Source: Micromonospora eburnea (GTDB lineage Bacteria > Actinomycetota > Actinomycetes > Mycobacteriales > Micromonosporaceae). Taken from it: a DNA stretch of 64,000 nucleotides. Position 1 is the first letter of the stretch. Every line of letters begins with the position of its first letter. The translations under genes were made by a program, and so were the position numbers. A model generated the notes under the pieces. That model did no database searches. It worked only from the letters and a program-made list of their open reading frames with translations, and was not told where the DNA came from. Of the stretch, positions 38,701 to 52,055 are shown piece by piece. The DNA lies in contig NZ_FMHY01000002.1 in assembly GCF_900090225.1 (NCBI RefSeq), forward strand, positions 4,712,001 through 4,776,000, written 5' to 3'.

Positions 38701-41700
38701 TCAGCGAGAAGGTTCTCGCCGGCAGGCGGTCGGCTGCGGGGGCGGGCATGCTCACTCCGCTGGCCACGGAGGAGGCCCTCGCCCTCTTCTCGGCCGTCGT
38801 GGCGAGTGCCCACCCGGTCGTCGTCCCGGCGCGGGTGAACCGGAGGGCCCTGCAGTCGGTTGCCGACACCGGCGTGGTCCCCCCGATGGTCCGAGCGCTA
38901 CTGCGTCAACCCCGGCGCACCGCCAGGTCGGTGAGTTCGGGCTCGTCCGGCCTGCCGCGGCAGCTCGCCGGACTGTCCCCGGCCGAGCAGCGGCGCCTGC
39001 TGCTGGATCTCGTGCAAGAGCACATCGCGGCCGTGCTCGGGCACACGGCACCGCAGTCGACGGAGCCGACGCGTCCGTTCAAGGATCTCGGCTTCGACTC
39101 GTTGACCTCGGTGGAGCTGCGCAATCGCCTCACCGCGGCCACCGGTCTCAGATTGCCGGCGACGGTTCTGTTCGATCATCCGTCCGCCTCCGCGCTGGCC
39201 GACCATCTGCGCACGCTCGCCGTCGATGGCCATGGCCCGGCCGAGGTCATCGCCGACACCACGGCGAACGACGGCGACCTGATCGCGATCGTCGCAATGG
39301 CCTGCCGTTATCCGGGCGGGGTCAATTCCCCCGACGAGCTGTGGGAACTCGTCTCCGCCGGCCGGGACGCCATCTCCGGCTTCCCCACCGACCGCGGCTG
39401 GAACATCGCCGAGCTGTACGACCCGGATCCGGACCGCTCGGGCACCACGTACACCACTCGCGGCGGTTTCCTCACCGACGCCGACCGGTTCGACGCCGCC
39501 TTTTTCGGCATGAGCCCCCGTGAGGCGCTGGCGACCGACCCGCAGCAGCGCCTGCTGCTGGAGACCACGTGGGAGACCTTGGAGCGGGCCGGCATCAGAC
39601 CGGAGACGCTGCGGGGCACCCAGACCGGGGTCTTCGTCGGCATGGCCGACCACCACTACGGCCTCAGCATCGCCCAGCCGTCCGCCTCGTCCCTGGAGGG
39701 CTACCTGTTGACGGGTGCCTCCAGCAGCGTCGCGTCCGGACGTATCGCCTACGCGCTGGGCCTCGAAGGACCGGCCATCACGCTCGACACCGCCTGTTCG
39801 TCGTCCCTGGTCGCGTTGCACATGGCTGCCCAGGCGCTACGCAGCGGTGAGTGCGACCTGGCGCTGGCTGGTGGGGTCACCGTGATGTCGTTCCCCGGCA
39901 TCTTCACCGGCTTCAGCCGGCAGCGCGGGCTCGCCCCCGACGGGCGCTGCAAGGCGTTCGCCGCCGCCGCGGACGGCACCGGATTCTCCGAGGGCGTGGG
40001 AATGCTCATGCTGGAACGCCTGTCCGACGCGCAACGCAACGGCCGCCGGGTCCTCGCGGTCGTGCGCGGCTCGGCGATCAACCAGGACGGCGCCAGCAAC
40101 GGGCTGACCGCCCCCAACGGCGCAGCGCAGCAGCGGGTCATCCGGCAAGCCCTGCACAACGCACGGCTGGAACCTGATCAGGTCGACGCGGTCGAGGCCC
40201 ACGGCACGGGCACCACCCTCGGCGACCCGATCGAGGCGCAAGCGCTGATCGCCACCTACGGTGCGGGCCGCCCCGCCGACCGGCCGCTGTGGCTCGGGTC
40301 GATCAAGTCCAACATCGGCCACACCCAGCAGGCGGCCGGTATCGCGGGCGTCATCAAGATGGTGCAGGCCATGCACCACGGGCAACTGCCCCGGTCACTC
40401 CACATCGACGCGGCGAGCACGCACGTCGACTGGGACGACAGCGGCGTGGCCCTGCTCACCACCGCGACCGCGTGGCCGGAGACCGGGCGAGCCCGGCGGG
40501 CCGCCGTCTCGTCGTTCGGCATCAGCGGCACCAACGCACACGTGATCCTGGAACAGCCCTGCGCACCCGGGCCCACCCCTGCCGACCGACCCGACGTCCC
40601 ACCGGCGCCGGGGACCTGGCCGGTCCTGCCGTGGCTGGTGTCGGCCAGGAGCGAGGAGGCGCTGCGCGGCCAGGCCACCCGGCTGCTGTCGTACGTCGAG
40701 TCCCGACCGGAGCTGGACATGACGCGACTGGCCGCGACGCTGGCCGGCGCGCGGACGGCCTTCGACCACCGCGCAGTGATCATCGGTACGGACCGGCACG
40801 ACGTCATCCGTGGCCTGCGCGCCCTCGCGGCCGGGGAACCGCACGCGACGCTGGTGCGCGGACTGGCCTCGGCCGACCCTGGCCGGACAGTCTTCGTCTT
40901 TCCCGGTCAGGGCTCGCAGTGGGCCGGCATGGCCACGGACCTGCTGGCGGCGTCCCGCGCGTTCACCGGCAGGCTGGAGGAATGCGCCCGGGCGATCGAA
41001 CGCCACGCCGGCTGGAACGTCATCGAGGTCCTGCGAGGCGTGCCCGGCGCCCCCGCCCTGGAACGGCTGGACGTCGTGCAGCCGGCTCTGTTCGCGGTGA
41101 TGGCCGCCCTCGCGGATCTGTGGCAGTCGGCGGGTGTGGCACCTGACGCCGTCCTCGGGCACTCCCAGGGTGAGATCGCGGCCGCGTACGTCGCGGGCGG
41201 GCTGTCGCTGGACGACGCCGCGCGCGTGGTGGTGCTGCGCAGCCGTGCGCTGACCGCGCTTGCCGGCTCGGGTGGCATGGCCGCCGTCCCGCTCGCCCCC
41301 GACGAGGTCGCCCCCCGGGTCGCCGCGTCGGACGGCCGCGTCAGCATCGCCTCGATCAACGGCCCGGCCGCCACGATCGTCTCCGGGGATGCCGCCGCCG
41401 TCCGTGCCTTGGTCGAACAGTACGAGGCCGAGGGGGTCCGGGCCCGCATCATCCCCGTGGACTACGCCTCCCACTCGCACCACGTCGAGGCCATCCGCGA
41501 CGAACTGCTGCACAGCCTGGACGGCATCGCGCCCCGCCCGTCCCGGATCCCGTTCTTCTCCACGGTGACCGGTGAGCCGGCCGACACGGCGGACCTCGAC
41601 GCCGGGTACTGGTATCGCAACCTGCGTGACCCGGTGCGGTTCGACACGGCGACAGGGGCCCTGCTCGGCAGCGGTCACCGCCTGTTCGTGGAGGTGAGCC

Positions 41701-44700
41701 CGCACCCCGTCCTGACCATCGGCGTGGGCCAGAGCAGCGAGGGCCTGGGCGTACCGGCCACCGTGGTGGGCACGCTGCGCCGCGACCGGGACGGCCTGCG
41801 CGAGTTCCTGACGTCGCTGGCCACGGCGTACACCCAGGGCGCCGACGTACGGTGGGCCGACCTGCTGTCCCTGCCCCCGGCGGACGCGGCGGCGAGCCTG
41901 CCGACGTACGCGTTCCAGCGGGAGCGGTACTGGTTGCGGCCGGCCAGCGCGAGTCCCGGCACGGCGGTGCCGGGGATGTCCGGCACCGACCATCCCGTGC
42001 TGTCGGGCGTGCTCAAGCCGGCCGGGAGCGACGAGTATGTGTTCACCGGCCGGCTGTCCCTGTCCGCGTACCCCTGGCTCGCCGACCATGCCGTCATGGG
42101 CGCCACCGTGCTTCCCGGCAGCGCGCACGCCGAACTGGCCCGGTATGCGGCCCACCAGGCCGGCCACGACCGGGTCGACGACCTCACGCTGATGACGCCG
42201 CTGTTCGTTCCGGACACCGGCGACGTACAGCTCCAGGTCGTCGTCAACGCGGCCGACGAGCACGGCAGACGGACGGTGGGCATCTACTCCCGGCCGGGCG
42301 AGGCCGACCCCGGGACGGACTGGACCCAGCACGCCGGCGGGAACGTGTCCAGCACCTCGACGCCACCGCTGCCCCTCGGCGCGTGGCCACCGGCCGGGGC
42401 GTCGCCCGTGGCGGTCGACGCCGTGTACGACCGCTTCGTCGCGGCCGGGCTGGAGCACGGCGCCGCGTTCCAGGGACTGCGAGCGGCCTGGCGACGCGGC
42501 CAGGAACTCTTCGCCGAGATCGGGCTCGCCGCGGAGTTGGACGGCGACGGCTACGGGATCCATCCGGCCCTGTTGGACTCCGCCCTGCACGCTCTCGCCC
42601 TGACCGACGGCGGCACCGCCGCTGCGGGCGCGTGGCTGCCGTTCTCCTGGGCCGGGTTCTCCCTGCACAGCTCCGGCGCCCGGACACTGCGAGCCGTGCT
42701 GACCCCCGCCGGTCCGGACCGGGTGGGCCTGCGCCTGTACGACGAAACCGGTGCGCCCGTCGCGTCGATCAGCTCGCTGGACCTGCGGCCCATCAGCCGG
42801 GAACAGTTCACCGCCGCCCGTGGACCGGGCCGGGGCGAGCTGTGGGAACTGGGATGGATTCCTCGGACGCCGCAGCCGACGGGTGCCGAATCCCCGGGTT
42901 CCTGGGTGGCCATCGGCGACGATCCGCCGGTGCTCGGCGGCTCGGCCGCGCGGGTGCCGAGCCATCGGGACCTCGCCGCCCTCGGTGACACGATCACCGG
43001 TGGGTCGGCCGTACCCGAGGTGGTCATGGTCTCGTGCCGGGGCGACCGCTCCGGCGACGGCGAGGACGTGCGCACCGCCACCCGGACGTTCCTGAGCCTG
43101 GCCCAGGACTGGTTGTCCGACGCCCGGTTCGCCGCATCGCGTCTCGTCGTCCTCACCCACGGCGCGGTCGCCGTCGACCGGAACGAGGACGTGGGCGACC
43201 TCGCTGCGGCCGCCGTCTGGGGCCTGCTGCGCAGCGCCCAGACGGAGAACCCGGGCCGATTCCAGCTCATCGACCTCGATCCCGCCGGCCACAGCGCCGA
43301 TGCGCTGCCGGCGGCGGTGGCCTCCGGTGAGCCGCAGCTCGCTCTCCGCGCCGGCCGCGTCCACGTCCCGCGCCTTGGGCGGGCGGACGTCCCGACCGGG
43401 GGTACGCCGTTCACGCTCGACCCCGACGGCACCGTCCTGATCACCGGTGGCACCGGGGTACTCGGACGTCTGACGGCGCTCCACCTCGTCACCCGGCACG
43501 GCACCCGCCGGCTGCTGCTGGCCAGCCGGCGTGGCCCCGACACGCCGGGAGCGCAGGAGATCGCGGCCGAGATCGCCGCCCTCGGCGCGGAGGTCACCCT
43601 CGCCCGCTGCGATGCCGCCGACAGCGAGGCCGTCGCCGCACTGCACGCCGCGGTGCCCACCGATCATCCGATCACCGCTGTGATCCACGCCGCCGGGGTG
43701 CTGGACGACGCCACCGTGCAGGCCCTCTCGGGTGACATGCTCGACGCGGTGCTGCGCCCCAAGGTCGACGCGGCATGGCACCTGCACCAGCTCACCCGCC
43801 ACCTCCCACTGTCGGCGTTCGTGCTCTTCTCCTCGGTCGCCGGCACGTTCGGCAGTCCGGGGCAGGCCAACTATGCCGCTGCGAACGCATACCTGGACGC
43901 GCTGGCACACCGGCGTCACCGCGAAGGGCTGCCGGCCACCTCGCTCGCCTGGGGGCTCTGGCAGGAAGCAAGCGGGATGACCGGCCACCTGAAACCGGGC
44001 GAGGTGACCAGGATGGCCCGCAGCGGGCTCCTCCCGCTGCCGACGGACAACGCGCTCGACCTGTTCGACGTCGCGTTGACCCGGGGCGCGAGCCCCGTCC
44101 TGTCACCCGCGCAGCTCGACCTGCCCACCCTGCGCCGCCAGGCCGCCGCGGGTACGCTGCCCGCGGTGCTGCGCGGTCTCGTGCCCGAGCGCTCCCGGCG
44201 GGCCGAGAGCGACGGGCCGCCGCTGGCGGAACGGCTGTCCGGGCTGGACGTCTCGGCACAGACCGAGCTGGTGCTGGACCTGGTGCGCAAGACCACGGCC
44301 GCCGTCCTCGGTTACCGATCGGGCTCCGACGTCGCCCCCGAGAAGGCGTTCAAGGACCTCGGGTTCGATTCGCTCACCGCCGTGGAGCTGCGCAACCGGC
44401 TCGCCACCGCCACCGGCCTGCAGCTGGCCGCCACCACGATCTTCGACTACCCCAGCGCGCAGGCGCTCGCCGAGTACCTCCGGGCGCGGCTCGCGCCCGC
44501 CGAGGTGACCCCGGTGGAGGCGTTGACCGCCGAACTCGACCGGCTCGAGGCGATGCTCGCCGCGCTGGGGACGGACGACCCGGCACACGCCGTGGCGGCG
44601 CATCGACTGCGCGCCATGGCCATGGCGACGAGGCAGGCGCAGGCGCCGGATCCGGACGTCCAGGTCGCCGACCGGCTCAGCGCCGCATCGACGCAGGAGC

Positions 44701-44777
44701 TGCTGGACTTCATCGACCAGGAGTTCAAGGCGTCGGACACCGCCGGACCCTCCGCGCCCTTGCCCTTCAGCGATTAA
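32793..44777 (+). CDS. Modular type I PKS, two modules (PKS C): KS-AT-DH-ER-KR-ACP / KS-AT-DH-KR-ACP
   Basis: This 3994-residue protein has a GTG start behind GAGAGGTGA, 47 bp after PKS B, and an N-terminal docking coiled coil. Module C1: KS (31-455, Cys205), AT (599-910, GHSVGE and HAFH, malonyl), DH (His near 1004, motif HVVANQVVFP), ER (1463-1775, NADPH loop HAATGGVGMAA near 1605), KR (GGTGALG near 1790, TDD, YAAAN) and ACP (near 2100). Module C2: KS (2161-2585, Cys near 2336), AT (2698-3010, GHSQGE near 2789 and YASH, methylmalonyl type), DH (HAVMGATVLP near 3098, HPALLDSALHA), KR (GGTGVLG near 3550, LDD, YAAAN) and ACP (near 3856). C1 should give a saturated two-carbon unit and C2 an alpha-methyl E-alkene. 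C2 is the only methylmalonyl AT in the window. Confidence 0.97.
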   Translation: MNDEKLRDYLRRATADLRQANRRLREVDDREHEPIAIVGMSCRFPGGVASPEALWNLLVEARDVVCEYPASRGWEIKELYDADPDHTGRTYTRDGYFLDDVEDFDADFFGISPREALALDPQHRLVLEASWEAVERSGILPESLHTSDVGVFVGTNGQDYTRALTGILDSVEGYLATGTSASAVSGRISYTLGLEGPAITVDTACSSSLVALHLAGQALRKQECSLALAGGVTVMSTPAALIEFSRQRGLSPDGRCKPFAAAADGTAWGEGVGMLVLERLSDACRNGHPVLAVIRGSAVNQDGASNGLTAPNGPAQQRVIRQALTNAGVDATDVDVVEAHGTGTTLGDPIEAQALLATYGQGREAGHPLWLGSVKSNIGHTQAAAGVAGVIKMVEAIQHGLLPATLHVDAPTPHVDWDTGRVALLTETVPWPDTGRPRRAAVSSFGISGTNAHLILEAPPTPNTTGSPTATGPLTTTDDGDGTDTTDGGDTRTNTSNVGAGDGGAGSGPVPWLFSARSVEALRAQALRLADHVAAHPGYQAADIAAALVTTRTQHRFRAGVVVNGAGDGEAVLRAFGVGQPDAGVVSGRVVCGDAEAGGKIAVLLTGQGSQRVGAGRGLYGREPVFTAVLDEVCTHLDAHLDRPLRSVLFAAADGPDAGLLDDTTYTQPALFALQVALYRLVEHHGLRADYFIGHSVGEVSAAHLAGVMSLADAAAVVTARARLMATLPAGVMVSVQATPTQVEEHLNPRVGIAAYNTPTNTVISGDPQATHTVADRLHALGHAGRVLHTRHAFHSPHTETILTEFHHIASRVTYQRPHTPIISNLTGDVADPDHITTADYWTDHIRQPVRFHQGITTLDQHHVTTYLELGPAPTLTHLTEHTLTHHNHSDGGRGEDVVYLNVLHPHHDETHTLLTTLTTAHTRGHHITWHHHLTPPPQPVPLPTYPFTRNRYWPDTSRMALGLDALGSTTDHPLLMASTELANGEGCLFTGRVSAKTHPWLSDHVVANQVVFPGTAFVELSLHAAHHTGADRIDELTLQAPLILPARGVVQLQVAVGAPGQNGERTLTIHSKAVSTDEDSDVPWTCHATGLLASDPQQQPAPPAAQPWPPTDATRLAVVDAYPLLAKRGIEYGPAFQGLRAAWRHGDDLYAEVELPGGVDGDRYAIHPAVLDAALHATVLLDEDPSAAAARVPFTWQGVSVHAVGATSVRVRLTARGEDAVGLSITDPTGAPVATVTSVVSRRLTGRQRPLSDPGRHDTAYRVEWVAVPAAVPAGSTREGWAVVGAADRIGLSSGAPGQVGAAYADLAALRQAADAGVAPPSVVVALCDAPRQETTDCVPRTHAAVRELHQLLQDWLADDRLADTRLVMVTTDAVAATVNDDVENLPAAAAWGFLRVAQSEHPDRFVIVDMDEPGACASLLPAVLASGEPQAAVRSGVVYAPRLVRGAAESVLAEPANGEAWRLDVSTPGSLENLVLVECAEKLRALDAGEVRIAVRAAGINFRDVLITLGIYPDEALVGGEAAGVVTEVGPGVTGLAPGDRVMGLFSDGAMGPIAVTDHRLLAPVPRGWSFAQAAAAPIVFLTAYYALTELADLRPGQRILIHAATGGVGMAATQLARHRGAEVFATASTGKWDTLRAAGFVEDHIANSRTLDFEHAVLAATGGAGVDVVLNSLAHEFVDASLRLLPRGGHFLEMGKTDIRRAAEVQAAHAGVSYRPFDMFESGPDQIRTMLTALGKLFDSGTLRPLPVSSIDVRQAPLAFRRLSQGQHIGKLVLTIPRDPDPDGTFLVTGGTGALGAYTARHLVAEHGARHLLLVSRRGPEADGAGALKAELTAAGATVTVAACDVADADALAGLLTGIDPEHPLTAVVHAAGITDDGAVTSLTADRLSPVLRAKVDGAWNLHRLTQHLDLSAFVLFSSIAGILGNPGQANYAAANTFLDALAQHRHTNGLPATSLAWGLWQRASAISEKVLAGRRSAAGAGMLTPLATEEALALFSAVVASAHPVVVPARVNRRALQSVADTGVVPPMVRALLRQPRRTARSVSSGSSGLPRQLAGLSPAEQRRLLLDLVQEHIAAVLGHTAPQSTEPTRPFKDLGFDSLTSVELRNRLTAATGLRLPATVLFDHPSASALADHLRTLAVDGHGPAEVIADTTANDGDLIAIVAMACRYPGGVNSPDELWELVSAGRDAISGFPTDRGWNIAELYDPDPDRSGTTYTTRGGFLTDADRFDAAFFGMSPREALATDPQQRLLLETTWETLERAGIRPETLRGTQTGVFVGMADHHYGLSIAQPSASSLEGYLLTGASSSVASGRIAYALGLEGPAITLDTACSSSLVALHMAAQALRSGECDLALAGGVTVMSFPGIFTGFSRQRGLAPDGRCKAFAAAADGTGFSEGVGMLMLERLSDAQRNGRRVLAVVRGSAINQDGASNGLTAPNGAAQQRVIRQALHNARLEPDQVDAVEAHGTGTTLGDPIEAQALIATYGAGRPADRPLWLGSIKSNIGHTQQAAGIAGVIKMVQAMHHGQLPRSLHIDAASTHVDWDDSGVALLTTATAWPETGRARRAAVSSFGISGTNAHVILEQPCAPGPTPADRPDVPPAPGTWPVLPWLVSARSEEALRGQATRLLSYVESRPELDMTRLAATLAGARTAFDHRAVIIGTDRHDVIRGLRALAAGEPHATLVRGLASADPGRTVFVFPGQGSQWAGMATDLLAASRAFTGRLEECARAIERHAGWNVIEVLRGVPGAPALERLDVVQPALFAVMAALADLWQSAGVAPDAVLGHSQGEIAAAYVAGGLSLDDAARVVVLRSRALTALAGSGGMAAVPLAPDEVAPRVAASDGRVSIASINGPAATIVSGDAAAVRALVEQYEAEGVRARIIPVDYASHSHHVEAIRDELLHSLDGIAPRPSRIPFFSTVTGEPADTADLDAGYWYRNLRDPVRFDTATGALLGSGHRLFVEVSPHPVLTIGVGQSSEGLGVPATVVGTLRRDRDGLREFLTSLATAYTQGADVRWADLLSLPPADAAASLPTYAFQRERYWLRPASASPGTAVPGMSGTDHPVLSGVLKPAGSDEYVFTGRLSLSAYPWLADHAVMGATVLPGSAHAELARYAAHQAGHDRVDDLTLMTPLFVPDTGDVQLQVVVNAADEHGRRTVGIYSRPGEADPGTDWTQHAGGNVSSTSTPPLPLGAWPPAGASPVAVDAVYDRFVAAGLEHGAAFQGLRAAWRRGQELFAEIGLAAELDGDGYGIHPALLDSALHALALTDGGTAAAGAWLPFSWAGFSLHSSGARTLRAVLTPAGPDRVGLRLYDETGAPVASISSLDLRPISREQFTAARGPGRGELWELGWIPRTPQPTGAESPGSWVAIGDDPPVLGGSAARVPSHRDLAALGDTITGGSAVPEVVMVSCRGDRSGDGEDVRTATRTFLSLAQDWLSDARFAASRLVVLTHGAVAVDRNEDVGDLAAAAVWGLLRSAQTENPGRFQLIDLDPAGHSADALPAAVASGEPQLALRAGRVHVPRLGRADVPTGGTPFTLDPDGTVLITGGTGVLGRLTALHLVTRHGTRRLLLASRRGPDTPGAQEIAAEIAALGAEVTLARCDAADSEAVAALHAAVPTDHPITAVIHAAGVLDDATVQALSGDMLDAVLRPKVDAAWHLHQLTRHLPLSAFVLFSSVAGTFGSPGQANYAAANAYLDALAHRRHREGLPATSLAWGLWQEASGMTGHLKPGEVTRMARSGLLPLPTDNALDLFDVALTRGASPVLSPAQLDLPTLRRQAAAGTLPAVLRGLVPERSRRAESDGPPLAERLSGLDVSAQTELVLDLVRKTTAAVLGYRSGSDVAPEKAFKDLGFDSLTAVELRNRLATATGLQLAATTIFDYPSAQALAEYLRARLAPAEVTPVEALTAELDRLEAMLAALGTDDPAHAVAAHRLRAMAMATRQAQAPDPDVQVADRLSAASTQELLDFIDQEFKASDTAGPSAPLPFSD
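34320..35654 (+). repeat. Near-identical AT block, copy 3 (PKS C module 1)
   Basis: This copy is 25 bp longer than the others. The difference comes from a replaced segment near 34515-34560 and an insertion near 35450-35466 in the AT tail. Elsewhere it nearly matches copies 1 and 2. Confidence 0.9.
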
Positions 44778-44785
44778 GGATCAAG

Positions 44786-49407
<4,622 letters not shown>

Positions 49408-49408
<1 letters not shown>

Positions 49409-50883
49409 TGAATCCCACACGTCACACGGTCGCCATCGCCGGCGCCGGCCCGGTAGGACTGATGCTGGCCGGCGAGCTGAGCGCGGCGGGCGTGCCCACC
49501 GTCGTCATCGAGCGGCTCGGGGCGGCACGGCCGGACGTGCCGGGCATGGCGATCAACCCGACGGTGGTGGAGCTACTCGAGCAGCGCGGCCTGATGGATG
49601 CCCTACGTGAGGACGGCGTGGCACTCCCCCACGCGTTCTTCGCCCATCTCGTCCTGGACCCGGCCCGCCTGCGGCAGCAGCGTCCCCTGAACTTCATGGT
49701 CCGCCAGGCGACGCTGGAACAGCGCCTCGCCGAGTACGCCGTGAAGAGTGGCGCGGAGATCCGTCGAGGTCACGAGATCATCGGGGTGGAGCAGGACGAC
49801 AGCGGCGTGACGGTGCAGGTCCGGACCGCCGGCGGCGAGGACACGGTCCGGTGCCGGTACCTGGTGGGCTGCGACGGCGTGGACAGTTCGGTTCGGCAGC
49901 TGGCGGGCATCGGCTTTCCCGGCGCCGAGACTCCGTTCTACGGCATCCTCGGCGATGTGGACGCCAGCGAGGAGTTGTACGGCCACCTGGGTGCGCGGCA
50001 GTACCCGGACGGGCTGTTCACGGTCGCGCCGTCCGGCCCCGGCACCATGCGGGTGACCGTCGGCGTGTTCGACGTCGAACCGCCGGACCGCGAGAGGCCA
50101 CCGAGCATCGCGGAGTTCCGCGAGCAGATCCGCCGGGTGTCGGGGCTGGATGTCGCGCTCGGCGACGCGCACTGGCTCAGCAGGTGGTTCCAGGTCGACC
50201 GGCAGGCCGAGACGTACCGCCGCGGCGACGTGTTCCTGGCCGGCGACGCGGCGCACGTGAACTTTCCGCTCGGGGGCCTGTCACTGAGCACTGGCATCGA
50301 GGACGCCGTCAACCTGGGGTGGAAACTCGCCGGCGTGATCCGTGGCTGGGCACCCGACCGCCTGCTCGACACGTATCAGGGCGAACGCTATCCCGTCGCC
50401 GAACGCGCTCGCGCGATCATCGCGGCCCAGACGGCCCTGATGCAGCCCGGGGGCAGGGCCGAGCCGATGCGGGACCTCCTCGCGGAACTCATCGTGTTCG
50501 ACGACGTCAACGAGCATCTGGTCAAGGCGGTGGGCGGCCTGGACGTCCGGTACGACCTGCCCGGCACTGCCGGCCATCCGCTGGTCGGACATCGACTCGC
50601 GGACATCCCGCTCGCCACGGCGGGCGGATCGACCAGCACGGCCGCCCTCCTGCACGGCGGGCGCGGGGTTCTGCTCGATCTGTGCGGCGGCGCGCTCGTC
50701 GACGAGATGGGCTCCGGCTGGCAGGAGCGGGTCGACGGCGTGGTGGCGGAACCGGCGACCGTTGTCGGGGCCGCGGGTCTGCTGCTGCGTCCCGACGGCC
50801 GGGTCGCCTGGGCCACGCGGGACCGCGAGGCCGTGGGGCTGCGCGAGGCTCTCGACCGCTGGTTCGGCCCGGCGGGGCAATGA
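49408..50883 (+). CDS. FAD enzyme, candidate decalin-forming [4+2] cyclase (PyrE3/ChlE3-like)
   Basis: This 491-residue flavoprotein has a start ATG overlapping the PKS D stop (TGATG) behind GGAGGAG, so it is translationally coupled to the terminal PKS. FAD motifs: AIAGAGPVGLML near 9, GCDGVDSSVRQ near 153, and GDAAHVNFPLGGLSLSTG near 288. In the last motif the usual Asn of true aromatic hydroxylases is Ser. PyrE3-type proteins keep FAD as a structural element while catalysing an intramolecular Diels-Alder reaction. Its coupling to the PKS, next to tetronate genes, and the predicted polyene product make this role likely, but a hydroxylase cannot be excluded from sequence. Confidence 0.85.
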
Positions 50884-50886
50884 ACG

Positions 50887-50904
50887 GCTAGGGCTGCTTT
50901 AGCG
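50887..50904 (+). promoter_or_regulatory. SARP-type operator/promoter for the KAS III-hydrolase pair
   Basis: It reads GCTAGGG-CTGC-TTTAGCG, 11-bp period, with TAGCGT 8 bp downstream (50913-50918), a near-consensus -10. It lies in the 60-bp gap after the FAD gene, so the tetronate genes can be transcribed separately from the PKS operon. Confidence 0.75.
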
Positions 50905-50943
50905 CAGGCCGCTAGCGTCGGGGCCGAAGCGGGAGGGATTCGA

Positions 50944-51975
50944 ATGCAGACACCCGACATCCACATCCTGTCGGTCGCAACAGCGCTCCCCGGGCCTGCC
51001 GTGGACAACGCGACACTGGCCCGCCGCTTCAACATGCCACCGGTCTGGGAACAGTGGATCGACTCGTTCATCGGCACCCGCTTCCGGCACTTCGCCATGG
51101 ACCTGGAGAGCGGGCAGGTCCGGTATTCCCTGGCAGACCTCGGGGCGACGGCCGCGGCACGGGCCCTCGACGCCGCCGGGATCAGCGCGCACGAGGTGGA
51201 TGTGATGGTGCTGGGAACGGCGTCACCGGACACGCTCATGCCGGCGACCGTCAACATGATCGCCGACCGGATCGGCGTCGACGGTGTCCCGACGTACCAG
51301 ATGCAGTCGGGTTGCTGTGGCGCCTTCCAGGCAATGGACCTGGCGTACACGATGCTGATGTCCGGCCGGCGTCGGACCGCACTCGTGCTGGGCGCGGAGA
51401 ACTGCGCCAAGCACCTCGACCTGACGATCGACGTCGCCGCGCTGCCCGCTTCCGAGCAGGTGAACGGCGTCCTTTTCGGTGACGGTGCGGGAGCGATGGT
51501 GCTGACCACCGGGCCCGCACCGCGGCGGGCGGTGATCCGGCAGATCCATCTTCAGCTCGTCGGCCGCAACCGGCCCCCGGGGCAGGTGGTCGAATGGTTC
51601 GGACGCGGTGACCGGCGGTCGGACCGGCAGCCGGTCATGGAGGACTACCAGGCCATCGCCGAGTCGGTGCCGCTCCTGGCGGCCGAGGCGCTCGAGGACC
51701 TGCTCGACGACCTCGGTTGGCAGGAGGACGACATCGACTACCTGCTCCCACCGCAACTGTCGGGCGTCATGACCCGCAAGATCGTGGAACACCTGGACCT
51801 ACCCGGCGCCACCGAGGTGAGCTGCGTGGTCGACATCGGCAACACCGGGAACGCGCTGCCGTTCTTCCAGCTCGAACGTGCGCTGTCGCGGCTGGCGACC
51901 GGGGACCGTGCGGTGGCCGTCGCCGTGGAGTCCAGCAAATGGATCAAAGCGGGCCTCGCGCTGGAGATGACCTGA
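50944..51975 (+). CDS. KAS III-family enzyme, candidate tetronate-forming synthase (ChlM/AbyA1-like)
   Basis: This 343-residue thiolase-fold protein starts at ATG behind GGGAGGGATT. The nucleophilic Cys is in SGCCGAF near 123 and the Asn loop is DIGNTGNAL. The usual His motif PHQAN reads PPQLSG, so the His needed to decarboxylate malonyl-ACP is absent. Tetronate pathways use FabH-like enzymes (AbyA1, RkD) to join glyceryl-ACP to the PKS-bound beta-ketoacyl chain, a reaction without decarboxylation. The position after a thioesterase-less terminal module and before a tetronate-type hydrolase supports that role. An acyltransferase role like that of the KAS III at 23.9 kb is the alternative. Confidence 0.83.
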   Translation: MQTPDIHILSVATALPGPAVDNATLARRFNMPPVWEQWIDSFIGTRFRHFAMDLESGQVRYSLADLGATAAARALDAAGISAHEVDVMVLGTASPDTLMPATVNMIADRIGVDGVPTYQMQSGCCGAFQAMDLAYTMLMSGRRRTALVLGAENCAKHLDLTIDVAALPASEQVNGVLFGDGAGAMVLTTGPAPRRAVIRQIHLQLVGRNRPPGQVVEWFGRGDRRSDRQPVMEDYQAIAESVPLLAAEALEDLLDDLGWQEDDIDYLLPPQLSGVMTRKIVEHLDLPGATEVSCVVDIGNTGNALPFFQLERALSRLATGDRAVAVAVESSKWIKAGLALEMT

Positions 51976-52055
51976 AGCTGTGGTGATCGACACCGAAGAG
52001 TCCACCGCCCGGCGAGCCACGGGCGCTCACGCCTTGGTCAGAATGCGGTGAAACG

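Noticed and set aside
43775..44785. N-terminal extension of PKS D into the 3' end of PKS C
   Set aside because: The sequence is a low-complexity shadow of PKS C; the docking helix starts right after GTG 44786, which has its own AAGGA site.
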